A DNA stretch of 64,000 bases from Bradyrhizobium sp. Ash2021 (GTDB lineage: Bacteria > Pseudomonadota > Alphaproteobacteria > Rhizobiales > Xanthobacteraceae): contig NZ_CP100604.1 in NCBI RefSeq assembly GCF_031202265.1, forward strand, positions 4,942,501-5,006,500. The letters run 5' to 3'. Shown here piece by piece: positions 25,167 through 33,514 of this stretch (positions are counted from its first letter, which is position 1; every line of letters starts with the position of its first letter). The position numbers were made by a program, and so were the translations under genes. The notes beneath the pieces are model-generated. The model saw only the letters and a program-made list of their open reading frames with translations, ran no database searches and had not been told where the DNA came from.

Positions 25167-25367
25167 TTAACCGCCCGGAAATTCCTGCAAGTCGTCGGGC
25201 TTGTCGACCCGCTCTAAGGCCGCCGCCAGTTCCGGCGTATCCAGCACGGCAATCAGCCGATTGATCGTTCGTTCGGCATCGCGCGGTCCCGGCTCAAGAT
25301 ATTGGCCGATGATCTTACCAGCTTCGCGTAATGCCATGTGAATGAGAATGTTGTCGTGATCGGTCAT
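25167..25367 (-). CDS. Small helical protein coupled to an FEDP gene
   Basis: The 66-residue protein MTDHDNILIHMALREAGKII continues QYLEPGPRDAERTINRLIAV and is entirely helical. Its ATG overlaps the FEDP-family stop at 25364-25366 (ATGA). This type of protein (AGK-x-x-x-x-YLEPGPRDA) recurs in Bradyrhizobium small-gene clusters. The function is unknown. Confidence 0.65.
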   Translation of the reverse strand: MTDHDNILIHMALREAGKIIGQYLEPGPRDAERTINRLIAVLDTPELAAALERVDKPDDLQEFPGG

Positions 25368-25663
25368 TGGTCCCTCTTTAGCTTTCGCTTTCCCCAATGC
25401 GTACCCCTGCGCGAACTATCAAACACCCGCTCGACGTTGCGGTTCAAGCCGCGCATGAACCCGATGCGCGCAAGCATCGTTGGGCCGCCACCTTCCGCAA
25501 CTAATATCAGTGCTTCCATCGCGGCCTGCCATTCCGGCGCGTCGTGTTCGGTTTTCGGTAGGGCGATGATGTATTCAGCGGCTTGTTTTAGCGTGGTGAG
25601 CTGGCGGCCATCGGGCAGCGATATCGGGTCTTCAAATTGTCGAGAGCAGCCGGACCGGCGCAT
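25364..25663 (-). CDS. FEDP-family small protein
   Basis: The 99-residue protein (MRRSGCSRQFEDPISLPDGR) has all family blocks: LTTLKQAAEYIIALPK, WQAAMEALILVAEGGGPTM, RIGFMRGLN and the terminal HWGKRKLKRDQ. ATG 25663 was chosen by comparison with the other copies; the longer frame overlaps the DUF4145 gene. It is the only copy here with all blocks and an ATGA-coupled partner both intact. Confidence 0.7.
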   Translation of the reverse strand: MRRSGCSRQFEDPISLPDGRQLTTLKQAAEYIIALPKTEHDAPEWQAAMEALILVAEGGGPTMLARIGFMRGLNRNVERVFDSSRRGTHWGKRKLKRDQ

Positions 25664-25730
25664 CTTGAAAATGCTCGCGTGAACTAAGTAAAAATACCTG
25701 ATGAAAGTGCGTGTAGCGGCGTGCGGTCGG

Positions 25731-26444
25731 TTATTCCTTGTTCCGTTTTTGCTTGGGCGGGATTTCAGCCCTGAGCTTCTTGACTTCTGCGTCGATGACA
25801 AACGTGCGGTAGATGAACGTTTCGACGATGTTCATAATCGTGTCGAGCTGCTGAGTTGTAGGTTTCCAACCTCGGTGTGCCGCAGCTCCACCGGCATCGG
25901 TGAGAAGGTCTAGGTGCTCTCGTTCCGAATTGCCAATATGACCCTTCTCTTGAAGAGCGTCCAATTTGTCTTTGAATGAGAGCGCCGGGTCGATTTTCAG
26001 GAGTTCGGAGGCGCGGTCAAAAACCGTTCGTGCGCCGGTTGCAGCAAGCACCCGAGCATCTACGTCAAGCGCGTTGTATGTCTCGCTGAGAAGCGCACCA
26101 AGGTTGGGTTCGATGTCCATGAGCAACCAGTCAGGCCGCTTGCGCTTCGCCGCGGCGGGATAGTACGTGATGCGCTCGTTATAGTTGGTGACCGTTTCTC
26201 CCTCCGGCCCGTAGTCGTTTTCATAGTCTTCGGAGAAAATGTAGATTTGCTGGAAGTAGACTTCCTTGCACCCGCCGCACTGCAAGATGCGCGAGGTGGT
26301 GTTGCTCCACATTCCGTGCTCGTCGTCGTGACTTTCCATGTGGCTGTGCAAGGCAATAACATCAGCGAAGCGGCCGGGACCGCATTTCGGGCAGTGCGCT
26401 TGTATCTGTTCTGGTTTGGGGTCTTGAGGCGGCTGATCAGTCAT
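25731..26444 (-). CDS. DUF4145 domain-containing protein with N-terminal zinc ribbon
   Basis: The 237-residue protein opens with two Cys pairs, CPKC (18-21) and CGGC (56-59), flanking a His-rich segment, a probable zinc ribbon. The C-terminal half (KIDPALSFKDKLDALQEKGH, DLLTDAGGAAAHRGWKPTTQ, MNIVETFIYRTF) is the DUF4145 helical domain with its conserved A-x-H-x-G-x-x-P turn. DUF4145 proteins are often found near restriction and defence genes, but the activity is unknown. ATG 26444 (MTDQPPQD) was preferred over 26462. Confidence 0.8.
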   Translation of the reverse strand: MTDQPPQDPKPEQIQAHCPKCGPGRFADVIALHSHMESHDDEHGMWSNTTSRILQCGGCKEVYFQQIYIFSEDYENDYGPEGETVTNYNERITYYPAAAKRKRPDWLLMDIEPNLGALLSETYNALDVDARVLAATGARTVFDRASELLKIDPALSFKDKLDALQEKGHIGNSEREHLDLLTDAGGAAAHRGWKPTTQQLDTIMNIVETFIYRTFVIDAEVKKLRAEIPPKQKRNKE

Positions 26445-26456
26445 GATGGTCCTATA

Positions 26457-26478
26457 CCACAAAAGCCCCCCGAAGGCG
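26457..26478 (-). terminator. Terminator with TTCG loop between SRAP and DUF4145 genes
   Basis: On the minus strand AGCCGCC TTCG GGGGGCT TTTG forms a stem with one mismatch and a T-rich end. It suggests that the SRAP transcript ends before the DUF4145 gene. Confidence 0.55.
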
Positions 26479-26516
26479 GCTCCTGGGTCAAATTTGGCGG
26501 TCTGGGAGTGGGTTAT

Positions 26517-27179
26517 TCACGCCGCCGCCCGATCTTCCTTATCCACACCACGCGCCACGATCCTGAGCGCATCATTCGGCAATGGCCGCTGCAACGCCTT
26601 AGCCTCATCCCACGGCGCCCGCATCCAAACGTCGCGCTCCTCATCGGTGATTAGGATCACGGGCATGGCCTTCGGATGGATCGGCCCGACCACCGCATTC
26701 GGGGATGTAGTGAGAAAGCCGTAGACCTGATGCGGCCCCGGTATCGGCTTGGACTTCGTGCCGCGATCACCGTTGAACGTCGTCCAGATGCCAGCGAACG
26801 CGAACAGTGGCCGGTCCTCATTCAGCGCGAACCAAACCACGTCCTTCTTCTTGGTCTCCGGGTTCGGTTCGGGCGCGTATTCGGCGAAGCTGTTCGCTGG
26901 GACCAGACATCTGTTCTCGGGCTTCAGCCAGCCCCGCCAGTGCGGCGATGAGGTGTTGCGGATGTTGGTCACCGGAGGACCGCCAGTGCGCGGCGGTGGC
27001 GGCATACCCCAGCGCATCATGGTCAGTTCGCGCTCGGCGCCGACGTTGCGGACCACGGGCGCCGGGTAGTCCGGGAACACACCGGGCATCGGCGGCAGGT
27101 TGCCGACGTAGCGGTTGATCACGCGGAAGAGGGCGATGATCGCGGCTTGGTTGGTCGTGATCGAATAGAGATTACACAT
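26517..27179 (-). CDS. SRAP protein (YedK/HMCES-type), copy D, intact
   Basis: The 220-residue protein has all SRAP active-site residues: Cys2 (MCNLYSI) to attack the abasic-site aldehyde, Asn75 (TNIRN), Glu100 (FAEY) and His168 (IHPKAMP), with the family blocks RWGMPPPPR and [13 protein letters not shown]. It forms a stable thiazolidine crosslink that shields abasic sites in single-stranded DNA. The start must be 27179, so that Cys follows Met; the upstream open frame is not coding. It is about 90% similar to copy E, so both come from recent duplication. Confidence 0.93.
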   Translation of the reverse strand: MCNLYSITTNQAAIIALFRVINRYVGNLPPMPGVFPDYPAPVVRNVGAERELTMMRWGMPPPPRTGGPPVTNIRNTSSPHWRGWLKPENRCLVPANSFAEYAPEPNPETKKKDVVWFALNEDRPLFAFAGIWTTFNGDRGTKSKPIPGPHQVYGFLTTSPNAVVGPIHPKAMPVILITDEERDVWMRAPWDEAKALQRPLPNDALRIVARGVDKEDRAAA

Positions 27180-27304
27180 GTAGTGGCCTCTCAGGGATGA
27201 GCGTTGCGGATGCTTGTGGGCTATGTGCGCGCCTGGCTGCGCGACGTGTTCGGCGCGTTCACCGCGGCCGGCCTGCAGGATCTGATCGAGCAGGCCACTA
27301 ACTA

Positions 27305-28371
27305 GAGCAGATTCCGGCTGATGTAGGTCATCGTCTATATCCCGCATGGCGAAAATAGTTGGCGCACTGGTCGGGGACAAACGATTTTACGAGTTTGCCG
27401 ATCAGCCGCCAGAGTTCCTTCACGGTGCGCTTGGCGCCTTTGCGCAGCGCGGCTTTGAGTTTCGAGAATGCCATCTCGATTGGGTTGAGGTCTGGCGAAT
27501 AGGCGGGCAGATAGCGAACTGTTGCGCCAACAGCCGCGATTGCTTCGCGCATCCCGTCGATTTTGTGGGTCCGCAGATTGTCCATGAATACGATGTCGCC
27601 TTTTGTCAGCGTCGGCACGAGCACCTGCTCGACATAGGCCATGAATGTGGCTCCATCCATCGCACCATCGATGACATAAGGTGCGGTCAGGCCGCTGACG
27701 CGCAACGCCGCGATGAACGTCAGGGTTTTCCAGTGGCCGTGCGGTACACTCGCGACGAGTCGCTCGCCACGCGGCGAACGACCAGAATGACGAACCATTT
27801 TGGTTGTCACCGACGTCTCATCAATAAAGACGAGCCGTCGCGCGCGTAAAGACGATTGCTCGGCTTTCAGCGCGGCGCGTGCAGCGGCGACATCAGGCCG
27901 ATCCTGTTCGGCGGCGTGCAGTGTTTTTTTTGAACGTGATGCGGTGCCGCTCGTAAAATCGCCAAATCGAGGTTCTGCCGACCTTCAGTCTTTTGGCCGA
28001 TGCGAGCCGTGTGCCGATCTCATCGAGTGTCAGATCGGGTTCAGCGGCCACCAGATCGAGCAGCCACTGCTCATGCAGCTCGAGCGGCGAGCGACAGTGG
28101 CCGGTGCCGGGCTTCGCTGCGACGCTACCGGTTGTATGCCAGCGATCCATCCAGCGGATGGTGGTCGAGGCCGCAAGATCAAGCAGGCGCGCGGCTTCCC
28201 GGCAGCTCTCGCCGCCCTCGACCAAAGCCACCACACGATCTCTCAAGTCTGTCGAATAACCCTTTGCCATGATCGTCCTCGCCCCTAATGGTAGCGAAGA
28301 CCGAATCTGATTTGCTGCAGTTAGGGAATCCCCCTGTGCACAAAGAGATTCACATCAGGCGGAAACCGCTC
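27305..28371 (-). mobile_element. IS630-family insertion sequence
   Basis: The ends GAGCAGATTCCGGCTGATGT (27305) and the complement of GAGCGGTTTCCGCCTGATGT (ending at 28371) are imperfect inverted repeats. TA lies at both edges (27303-27304 and 28372-28373), as expected for IS630/mariner-type insertion into TA. The transposase is in two frames. Confidence 0.85.
27328..28270 (-). CDS. IS630-family transposase in two frames
   Basis: The first frame (28270-27893) encodes the paired helix-turn-helix DNA-binding part [20 protein letters not shown] ... [16 protein letters not shown]. The second (ending at 27328) encodes the DDE core: [14 protein letters not shown] (Asp-Glu), [12 protein letters not shown] (Asp) and [16 protein letters not shown] (Glu). 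They join at an A8 run (27924-27931 complement). Seven A's would put the frames in line, so transcriptional slippage, or a one-base error, would give a full transposase. Catalytic residues are intact. Confidence 0.85.
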
Positions 28372-28655
28372 TAGTACTACTGCGAACGAACGAAAAGAAT
28401 CGGCAGCAGTGCTCTATCGCAAGATGATTGCTCATGTGCCGTGCTCCCGATTCCATAAGTTTCAAATTTCGGGCTTGTTGCGGACTACTCGGACACGCTC
28501 CTAGGAAATATTTTTAGCCCCGCAAACTCTCGGCGCGAATTGCAAATGTCTTGTCAGTGACGGTTTACTTTTCCGGTTTTCGGAACAAGCCGGGTTTGCC
28601 GCAGAATCTCAAATCAAGCATGTCAGATTCTGCGGCACCAGCCGGCAGGACCATC

Positions 28656-28823
28656 ATGACGACACCGACCTACATTCCAAACGAGCAATTGATCGCGGCT
28701 GCGGAAGCCATCGCCAATCTTCCACGAATGAGCGCCGCGATGATGGTGTGTCTTCGTGGAGGCAGACAGCTAAACCAAATTCCAATCAAAGCCCTCTTGC
28801 CCATGATCATCCCTCGCGCTTAG
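28656..28823 (+). CDS. Small hypothetical protein (55 aa)
   Basis: MTTPTYIPNEQLIAAAEAIA continues NLPRMSAAMMVCLRGG and ends at 28823, within a strong stem. It appears helical. The terminator placement supports a real gene. No family was recognised. Confidence 0.4.
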   Translation: MTTPTYIPNEQLIAAAEAIANLPRMSAAMMVCLRGGRQLNQIPIKALLPMIIPRA

Positions 28824-28840
28824 ATTGCGCGAGGGATTTC
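28811..28840. terminator. Stem-loop terminator
   Basis: CCCTCGCGC (28811-28819) and GCGCGAGGG (28827-28835) form a perfect 9-base stem followed by ATTTC. Confidence 0.6.
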
Positions 28841-28965
28841 CGCCGGCCCATGGAGCCGCGCAGACCGTGCTCCGCAATAGCTCTCGGTACTTCTCGGCGG
28901 CATATTGGGAGCCACGATCCGAGTGGCGGATGCATCCAGCGGTTGGGCGGCTTAGTGAGCCAGCC
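28840..28965 (-). pseudogene. IS3-family transposase fragment
   Basis: The complement encodes IRHSDRGSQYAAEKYRELL, the HSDRGSQY box around the second catalytic Asp of IS3-type OrfB, and then in another frame EHGLRGSMGR. A frameshift and loss of both sides make it a relic. Confidence 0.75.
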
Positions 28966-29114
28966 CACGAGTTTGGCCGGGGCGCGCGAACCGTCCGACG
29001 TCAACGGTGCAGCGGGCTGGAGTGCTAGACATCCCCGCGCCTCGCTTCAAGCCATGTTGTTGGACAGTTTTGTTCGCTCTCTAGCATTACATTCCATCCT
29101 GACGCCGTCGAATG

Positions 29115-30266
29115 CTAGTGAGCCTGAGCACGCATGACCCAATATTGATCGCCGTCTTCGGAAATTGCGGAATATAGACCCGGTCGCTTCTGAGGTGGCA
29201 AATTGCTCCGGAGTAGAATTGCAATATCATATAAGAGGGCAGATGCCGCCGCATAATATCCATGACCTAACAGACCCACGTCTATATTTGTCGCTTCCAC
29301 GGTGTCAACGCCACCCACTATCGTGACGGGCGGAGTATATCCCGTTCTTTGATTTCGATGAACCCAGTTCGATATTGATAGCGCGTGGTCCGTTGCAGAC
29401 ATGTATATCGTAGTTTTATCAGAGCATTTTGGATAAACGACCGCTAGTTGTTTGAATAGGTTTGCGTCAATGTCAGGCGCCGCCAAAAAGATCTGACCAA
29501 ATCTAATGTGGCTCAATCGTTGCTGCGCGAGACCCAACGTTAGCGCGCGAATTAAGCCGAGATTTCCCATGCTATGTGCAATGATATTTATTTTAGCTTC
29601 ACCTGCGGCGTTTGACACGCGCTCAATAAATTCAATCAAAAACGACTCGCTCGCGGCAACAGAATCAGCGTCGCTCAAATAACCATCCACTCGTCCGCTC
29701 GATGGCCAGCTGTAAAGCGCCATTGCACCCGGTATCTTTAGGTCAAACCCGATCTGCGCAGCCCGAATCGCTGCATCGTTAAAGGTTACGTTGTAACCGT
29801 GAATGAAGACCAGAACTGCCCTTTCCTCCAAGCCAAATTGAGAGAGTCGGCGGCCAATGCTTTTACCAAACTCTGTCGCCGAGCAAGGCAGGAGCTTCTG
29901 TACTCGAAGTCTATCGTCACTTCCGGAGAACAGTCGCATAAGCCAACGCCTAAGAGGCGACGAACCTATCGACCCGAACACATGTCCTTTCGGAATCGCG
30001 ACCTTGCATTTCCCATAGTGAAGCCTGTTTCCAAACTCGTTGTCATAAGTATTTACAATCCGGTCGCGTCGATTGGTGCCATACCAAATTTCGTACACAT
30101 CAGCAGCTTTGAAGGTGCGCCTCCAAATCCAACCGCCACCTGCCACAGTGAAAATCGCAGCAATCCACGTCGTAGCGCCTTCTTCCATGTTTGCGGCCAA
30201 GGCGGCAGAAGTTGAAAGGAAAGTGGCAAGCAAAAAGATAGCAACCAAATCGACGTACTTGCGCAT
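29115..30266 (-). CDS. DUF900 alpha/beta hydrolase with N-terminal membrane anchor
   Basis: The 383-residue protein starts with a signal or anchor segment (DLVAIFLLATFLSTSAALAA) and a second hydrophobic stretch (WIAAIFTVAGGGWIW). The hydrolase core has VFIHGYNVTFNDA (about 153-165), the nucleophile Ser232 in IIAHSMGNLGL, an acidic LAAPDIDANLF (about 262) and a C-terminal LLGHGYYAA His. DUF900 proteins are lipase/esterase-like enzymes of unknown substrate. It is AT-richer than the region around it and is followed upstream by a small membrane-protein gene. Confidence 0.82.
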   Translation of the reverse strand: MRKYVDLVAIFLLATFLSTSAALAANMEEGATTWIAAIFTVAGGGWIWRRTFKAADVYEIWYGTNRRDRIVNTYDNEFGNRLHYGKCKVAIPKGHVFGSIGSSPLRRWLMRLFSGSDDRLRVQKLLPCSATEFGKSIGRRLSQFGLEERAVLVFIHGYNVTFNDAAIRAAQIGFDLKIPGAMALYSWPSSGRVDGYLSDADSVAASESFLIEFIERVSNAAGEAKINIIAHSMGNLGLIRALTLGLAQQRLSHIRFGQIFLAAPDIDANLFKQLAVVYPKCSDKTTIYMSATDHALSISNWVHRNQRTGYTPPVTIVGGVDTVEATNIDVGLLGHGYYAAASALLYDIAILLRSNLPPQKRPGLYSAISEDGDQYWVMRAQAH

Positions 30267-30287
30267 TTTTCCGCTTCCTGTCGTTTG

Positions 30288-30593
30288 CTACAGAAGTGCG
30301 TTAACAAATTCGTCTGTTACGTCGTGACCTCCGCGCAGATTCCTTGTAATACATTGGACGGTAAAAATCGGGCCCCAAGGTATTCCCCACCAGCCCGCTA
30401 AGAAAGACAATGCAGTCCAAGGAAGACCTCTAATCGCTGCGGAACGTCCCGATCTAATAAGACATGGTTTAGTCGATTTTTTGAAACTCATAATTCCTAT
30501 CGAGAAACAATAGGCGTACTGCACGAAACGACCTCCGTTTTTTAACTCGTCAATTAGTTGCTCACGCGTGAAACCACTCCACTGGTCGGTCAT
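30288..30593 (-). CDS. Small membrane protein (GWWGIPWGP family)
   Basis: The 101-residue protein has the conserved block ALSFLAGWWGIPWGPIFTVQ preceded by YCFSIGIMSFKKSTKPCLIR, with one or two hydrophobic segments. The GWWGIPWGP signature recurs in short bacterial membrane proteins of unknown function, often two-span. ATG 30593 follows GGAGGGGC. It lies 21 bases before the DUF900 hydrolase gene in the same direction, so the two probably form an operon and may act together at the membrane. Confidence 0.7.
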   Translation of the reverse strand: MTDQWSGFTREQLIDELKNGGRFVQYAYCFSIGIMSFKKSTKPCLIRSGRSAAIRGLPWTALSFLAGWWGIPWGPIFTVQCITRNLRGGHDVTDEFVNALL

Positions 30594-30787
30594 ATGCCCC
30601 TCCGTGTTCACTCGAGGATGCTGATCTGCTTTGAGGACGACAAAATCGAAAAAAACAGCCTGCTTAGTTATGCGTTCTTGGACTCGGTTGCGACGATGCC
30701 AAGACGGTATGAAACCGCTCGCGAGTGTAATCTCGAGGCCGCCGAACGAGTGTGACGTGGTTCACATTAGAAGCGGTGAAACAGCTG

Positions 30788-31100
30788 AACCGCCCCGGGT
30801 TTGCCGGAGGCTCCAACTCCTGAGAGGATGGAGCCGTGACAAGCAAGACGACGAAGAAATTTTCACCCGAGGTCCGGGCCCGTGCGGTTCGGATGGTTCT
30901 GGATCACGCCAGCGAGCACCCCTCGCGCCGGGCGGCGGTGTCACTCCGGGCCATTGGAGCGGGCCTCAACGCTGCAGAGATCCCGACAGCCCGCGGCCCG
31001 GGCGCCTGGTCAGCGGAGCAGGTTCTGCGGATCCTGGACCGCAGGATTGGTTTGACATCACAGGTGGACCGCTCGCTCGGGCTTATCACCTGCTGAAAAA
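30788..31100 (+). pseudogene. Chimeric relic: IS3-type OrfA N-terminus joined to a serine-recombinase C-terminus
   Basis: TGAACCGCCCCGGGTTTG at 30788 looks like an IS3-type terminal repeat. It is followed by the OrfA start [20 protein letters not shown] and [11 protein letters not shown]. The frame then joins [20 protein letters not shown] and [12 protein letters not shown], the C-terminal signature of the serine-recombinase 'Recombinase' domain. Neither half is complete, so this is a deletion junction between two decayed elements. The next block (to about 31270) is a fragment of an unknown protein. Confidence 0.65.
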
Positions 31101-31277
31101 ACTCGATCTCGGGCCTGAGCGCGATTCGGGGCGCGGACCGCACCTCGAGTTCAACGTGGGGTCCCATCCCGGCGACAGCACCCACTATGTCAACGCAAAG
31201 GACATGCTGTCGCTGTCCCTTTTGCAGGCGCGTCTCGTCGATCTCAAGCTGCCGATCGAGATCGAAGGCTGGGTAAG

Positions 31278-31440
31278 ATGGTCAGGATGCGAGCAGAAAA
31301 ACGGCAGCTAGTATCACGAGCCGCCCTACACCTGGAAAGAGGAACAGGAGTTTTATCGTCGTGTAGGCAACGGTCCTGTTGCTATGGTTCGGCCGGCTCC
31401 GGTCGTTGCGCCGAAGCAAAAACCGCCGCAGCAACCGCCG
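31278..31440 (+). pseudogene. Decayed copy of the EPPYTPEEEADFYRR family
   Basis: After a start MVRMRAE a one-base shift near 31300 and an in-frame TAG interrupt the gene. YHEPPYTWKEEQEFYRRVGN and GPVAMVRPAPVVAPKQK then match the intact copy at 8457-8657. Confidence 0.65.
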
Positions 31441-31491
31441 GACGGGCGTTCGGCTGTCTGTATAATGGACCGGCCGCCGCACCAGCGTCGG

Positions 31492-31755
31492 CTACGTACT
31501 GTTTTTGATTTCGCCACTCTCAGCCGAATTTCGTGCAAATGCCAGATGTTCGGATGGCAGGGCTTTCGGTTGTCCGATGGACCTCAAGTCCTGCGACACC
31601 TTTTTGAGGGAGTTTATTCTGGCATAGATTGCGCCCGGTGAGCGTTTGAGCTTCCGAGCTATCATTCCGACCTTGACACCAGTTTCGGTCAGTTCGCGCA
31701 GTTGTTGCTCTTCCGCCCGCGTCCATGAGCGGCCAGCTGGCTGTGGACCTGTCAT
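31492..31755 (-). CDS. SANT/Myb-like helix-turn-helix protein
   Basis: The 87-residue protein has the tryptophan-anchored three-helix pattern SWTRAEEQQLRELTETGV, KVGMIARKLKRSPGAIYARI (about residues 9-50), resembling SANT/Myb-like DNA-binding units in bacteria. A shorter relative lies at 32564-32746. The tail is charged and probably unstructured. It may be a small transcription regulator; targets are unknown. Confidence 0.7.
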   Translation of the reverse strand: MTGPQPAGRSWTRAEEQQLRELTETGVKVGMIARKLKRSPGAIYARINSLKKVSQDLRSIGQPKALPSEHLAFARNSAESGEIKNST

Positions 31756-32563
31756 CCCAAAATCCCCAAACTTAAAAAGCTAATCCAACCGCAATAAGCG
31801 ATCTACTGCAAGCCGTTCCAAGATCAGAAGGCGCCTTCCTCGGCGCGTTGCATAGCAGGCGACGCCGGTCTCGCCAATCAATGCCAGGCGGTACCGCATG
31901 CGGAGGGTCTCGGGGCCCATCCTGGCTGCGCGCGCCGGCGAGAGGCGGCGGGCAGGGGAGGCGCTGAACTACCTCTAGCGCATGCGTCTTGCGGGCTGCC
32001 GCCTGTGATGTTGAGATCGATTTTGTCAAGATTTGACGGAACTACCCAGCAGTGCATCCTTTATGGATGCTGTCGCGTATGCGCATTCATTTCAAAGGCT
32101 CGAAACTCGCCCGAATGAGCAATGGGACGTATTGCATTATTCGTGACCTGGGGCTGGTCAAGGGCGGGAAGGGAATGAGGCACCATGAAGTGCTTGTAAC
32201 CTTCAGTCTCAGAGCCTTGTGGACATGGATCAAGTCATTCCGCGTCCGTTCGTGAAGATGCGGTCCTAAACCTACAAGGGCTATGAAGGACGGCGCCCTT
32301 CCTGCCCATAAGTTCAGTCGGCGTTTTGGAGAGAAGTCTAGCTGACCATGCGCATTCTGCCGCTAACCATCTGCAATGAAATGTCGCCGTCCCTGTGAAC
32401 TTTCTGCATGACGGCTTCTGCAAACCTTGGACCTTCGGCGGTCGCCTGCCGTCTCGTCAGCGACTGACATTTGGTTGTCCTTTAATAGCGAAGCCGCCCG
32501 TGGGGCGGCGTTGCGGAAATAGTTGTGTGTGCTAGGAAGCCTGCCTCACTAACGAGGAATCAA
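31756..32563. other. 800 bases with no supportable gene
   Basis: Several overlapping frames exist on both strands, but none has a ribosome site or family match. The sequence may contain old gene debris. Confidence 0.35.
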
Positions 32564-32746
32564 ATGGCTAAGAAAACTAAGAAACGAACACCACGTCCTT
32601 GGAGCAAAGAGGACGTTCGCTTGATGAAATCGATGGCGAAGTCAAAAGCCGGCGTTGCCAAGATATCGAAGGCGTTAAAGCGAACGCCAGGTGCGACGAC
32701 CGTTATGGCTGCGAAGCTAGGTGTGTCGCTTAGTATGCGGAGGTGA
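32564..32746 (+). CDS. Short SANT/Myb-like protein (60 aa)
   Basis: MAKKTKKRTPRPWSKEDVRL continues KSMAKSKAGVAKISKALKRT with PGATTVMAAKLGVSL: a basic N-terminal arm, a W-S-K-E-D start of a three-helix unit and a GVSL end. GAGGA lies before the ATG. It is a probable DNA-binding protein. Confidence 0.65.
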   Translation: MAKKTKKRTPRPWSKEDVRLMKSMAKSKAGVAKISKALKRTPGATTVMAAKLGVSLSMRR

Positions 32747-32821
32747 TATCGCCTGTATCGTCTTAACAACGGCTCGCTTCGGCGGGCCGCTTGTTGGGAA
32801 GCCGCCCCACCAGAAGTGGCG

Positions 32822-33094
32822 TTATAGAAAACCTCGCAGTCGAGCGATTTCAATTATGTATTCAGCGGACAGGACAGCACTAACTAGGTCTGTCTGTGGA
32901 GCGGTGTGTATCTCATACAGATGACGCTGGCGGGTCGGCTTGTTCATGAACTGCCGGACACATTCATCCAAGTTACTTTCGACTACGAGGTACGGACGAG
33001 CGCCAAGGGCGGCACTAACACGCTCATTATTGAGTGAAGGCCATTTTCTTAGGACTGCCGGAGCGTCGAAATCAATTTGAACGGTATCGGACAT
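32822..33094 (-). CDS. Hypothetical protein (90 aa)
   Basis: MSDTVQIDFDAPAVLRKWPS continues VVESNLDECVRQFMNKPTRQ and ends in a helix (AVLSAEYIIEIARLRGFL). It appears cytoplasmic, and its base composition is slightly lower in GC than its neighbours. The family was not recognised. Confidence 0.5.
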   Translation of the reverse strand: MSDTVQIDFDAPAVLRKWPSLNNERVSAALGARPYLVVESNLDECVRQFMNKPTRQRHLYEIHTAPQTDLVSAVLSAEYIIEIARLRGFL

Positions 33095-33214
33095 AACTCG
33101 ATTTTCTGCCGTTGCCTCTTCATCTCCGAGGCGAAAGATTAACTAACGTTCATGGCGAGAGGCAGGCCGTGTTAGGCAAGCCGAACGTCTTCGACCGAGT
33201 TGCGACTGAGCTCG

Positions 33215-33330
33215 TTGAAGCCACGGGTGGGTGAGGGGCCATTTTCAGCAAACCGTGAAAACAATAAGCCCCCTACCATCTACGCCCCACCAAAATCGAT
33301 CAAACATTGACACGTCATTCACCACGAGGT
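33215..33330. repeat. Intergenic GGGGCC repeat, copy 3
   Basis: GGGTGAGGGGCCATTTTC, AACAATAAGCCCCCTACC and AAACATTGACACGTCATTCA match the copies at 3176 and 40820. The rest of 33095-33514 holds no gene I can support. Confidence 0.55.
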
Positions 33331-33514
33331 GTCTGCCTTCGAAAGAAAAGCAGACCTTCCGCAACCTGACCTCGACTTCTGCTTTTGACCCCCGAAGCCG
33401 ACCTGAATGCGGCAACCATCAAAGCCGCCCGTTGCTCATTTTATCGCCGCTTCTCACGGCAGCTAGTTTGCGATAGTTTATCGCGAGCTATCTGCTGCGG
33501 CCTCGGAGGGTGCG

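Noticed and set aside
27210..27305. 31-codon frame [17 protein letters not shown] upstream of SRAP copy D
   Set aside because: It looks protein-like but is very short and runs into the IS630 edge; there is not enough evidence for a gene.
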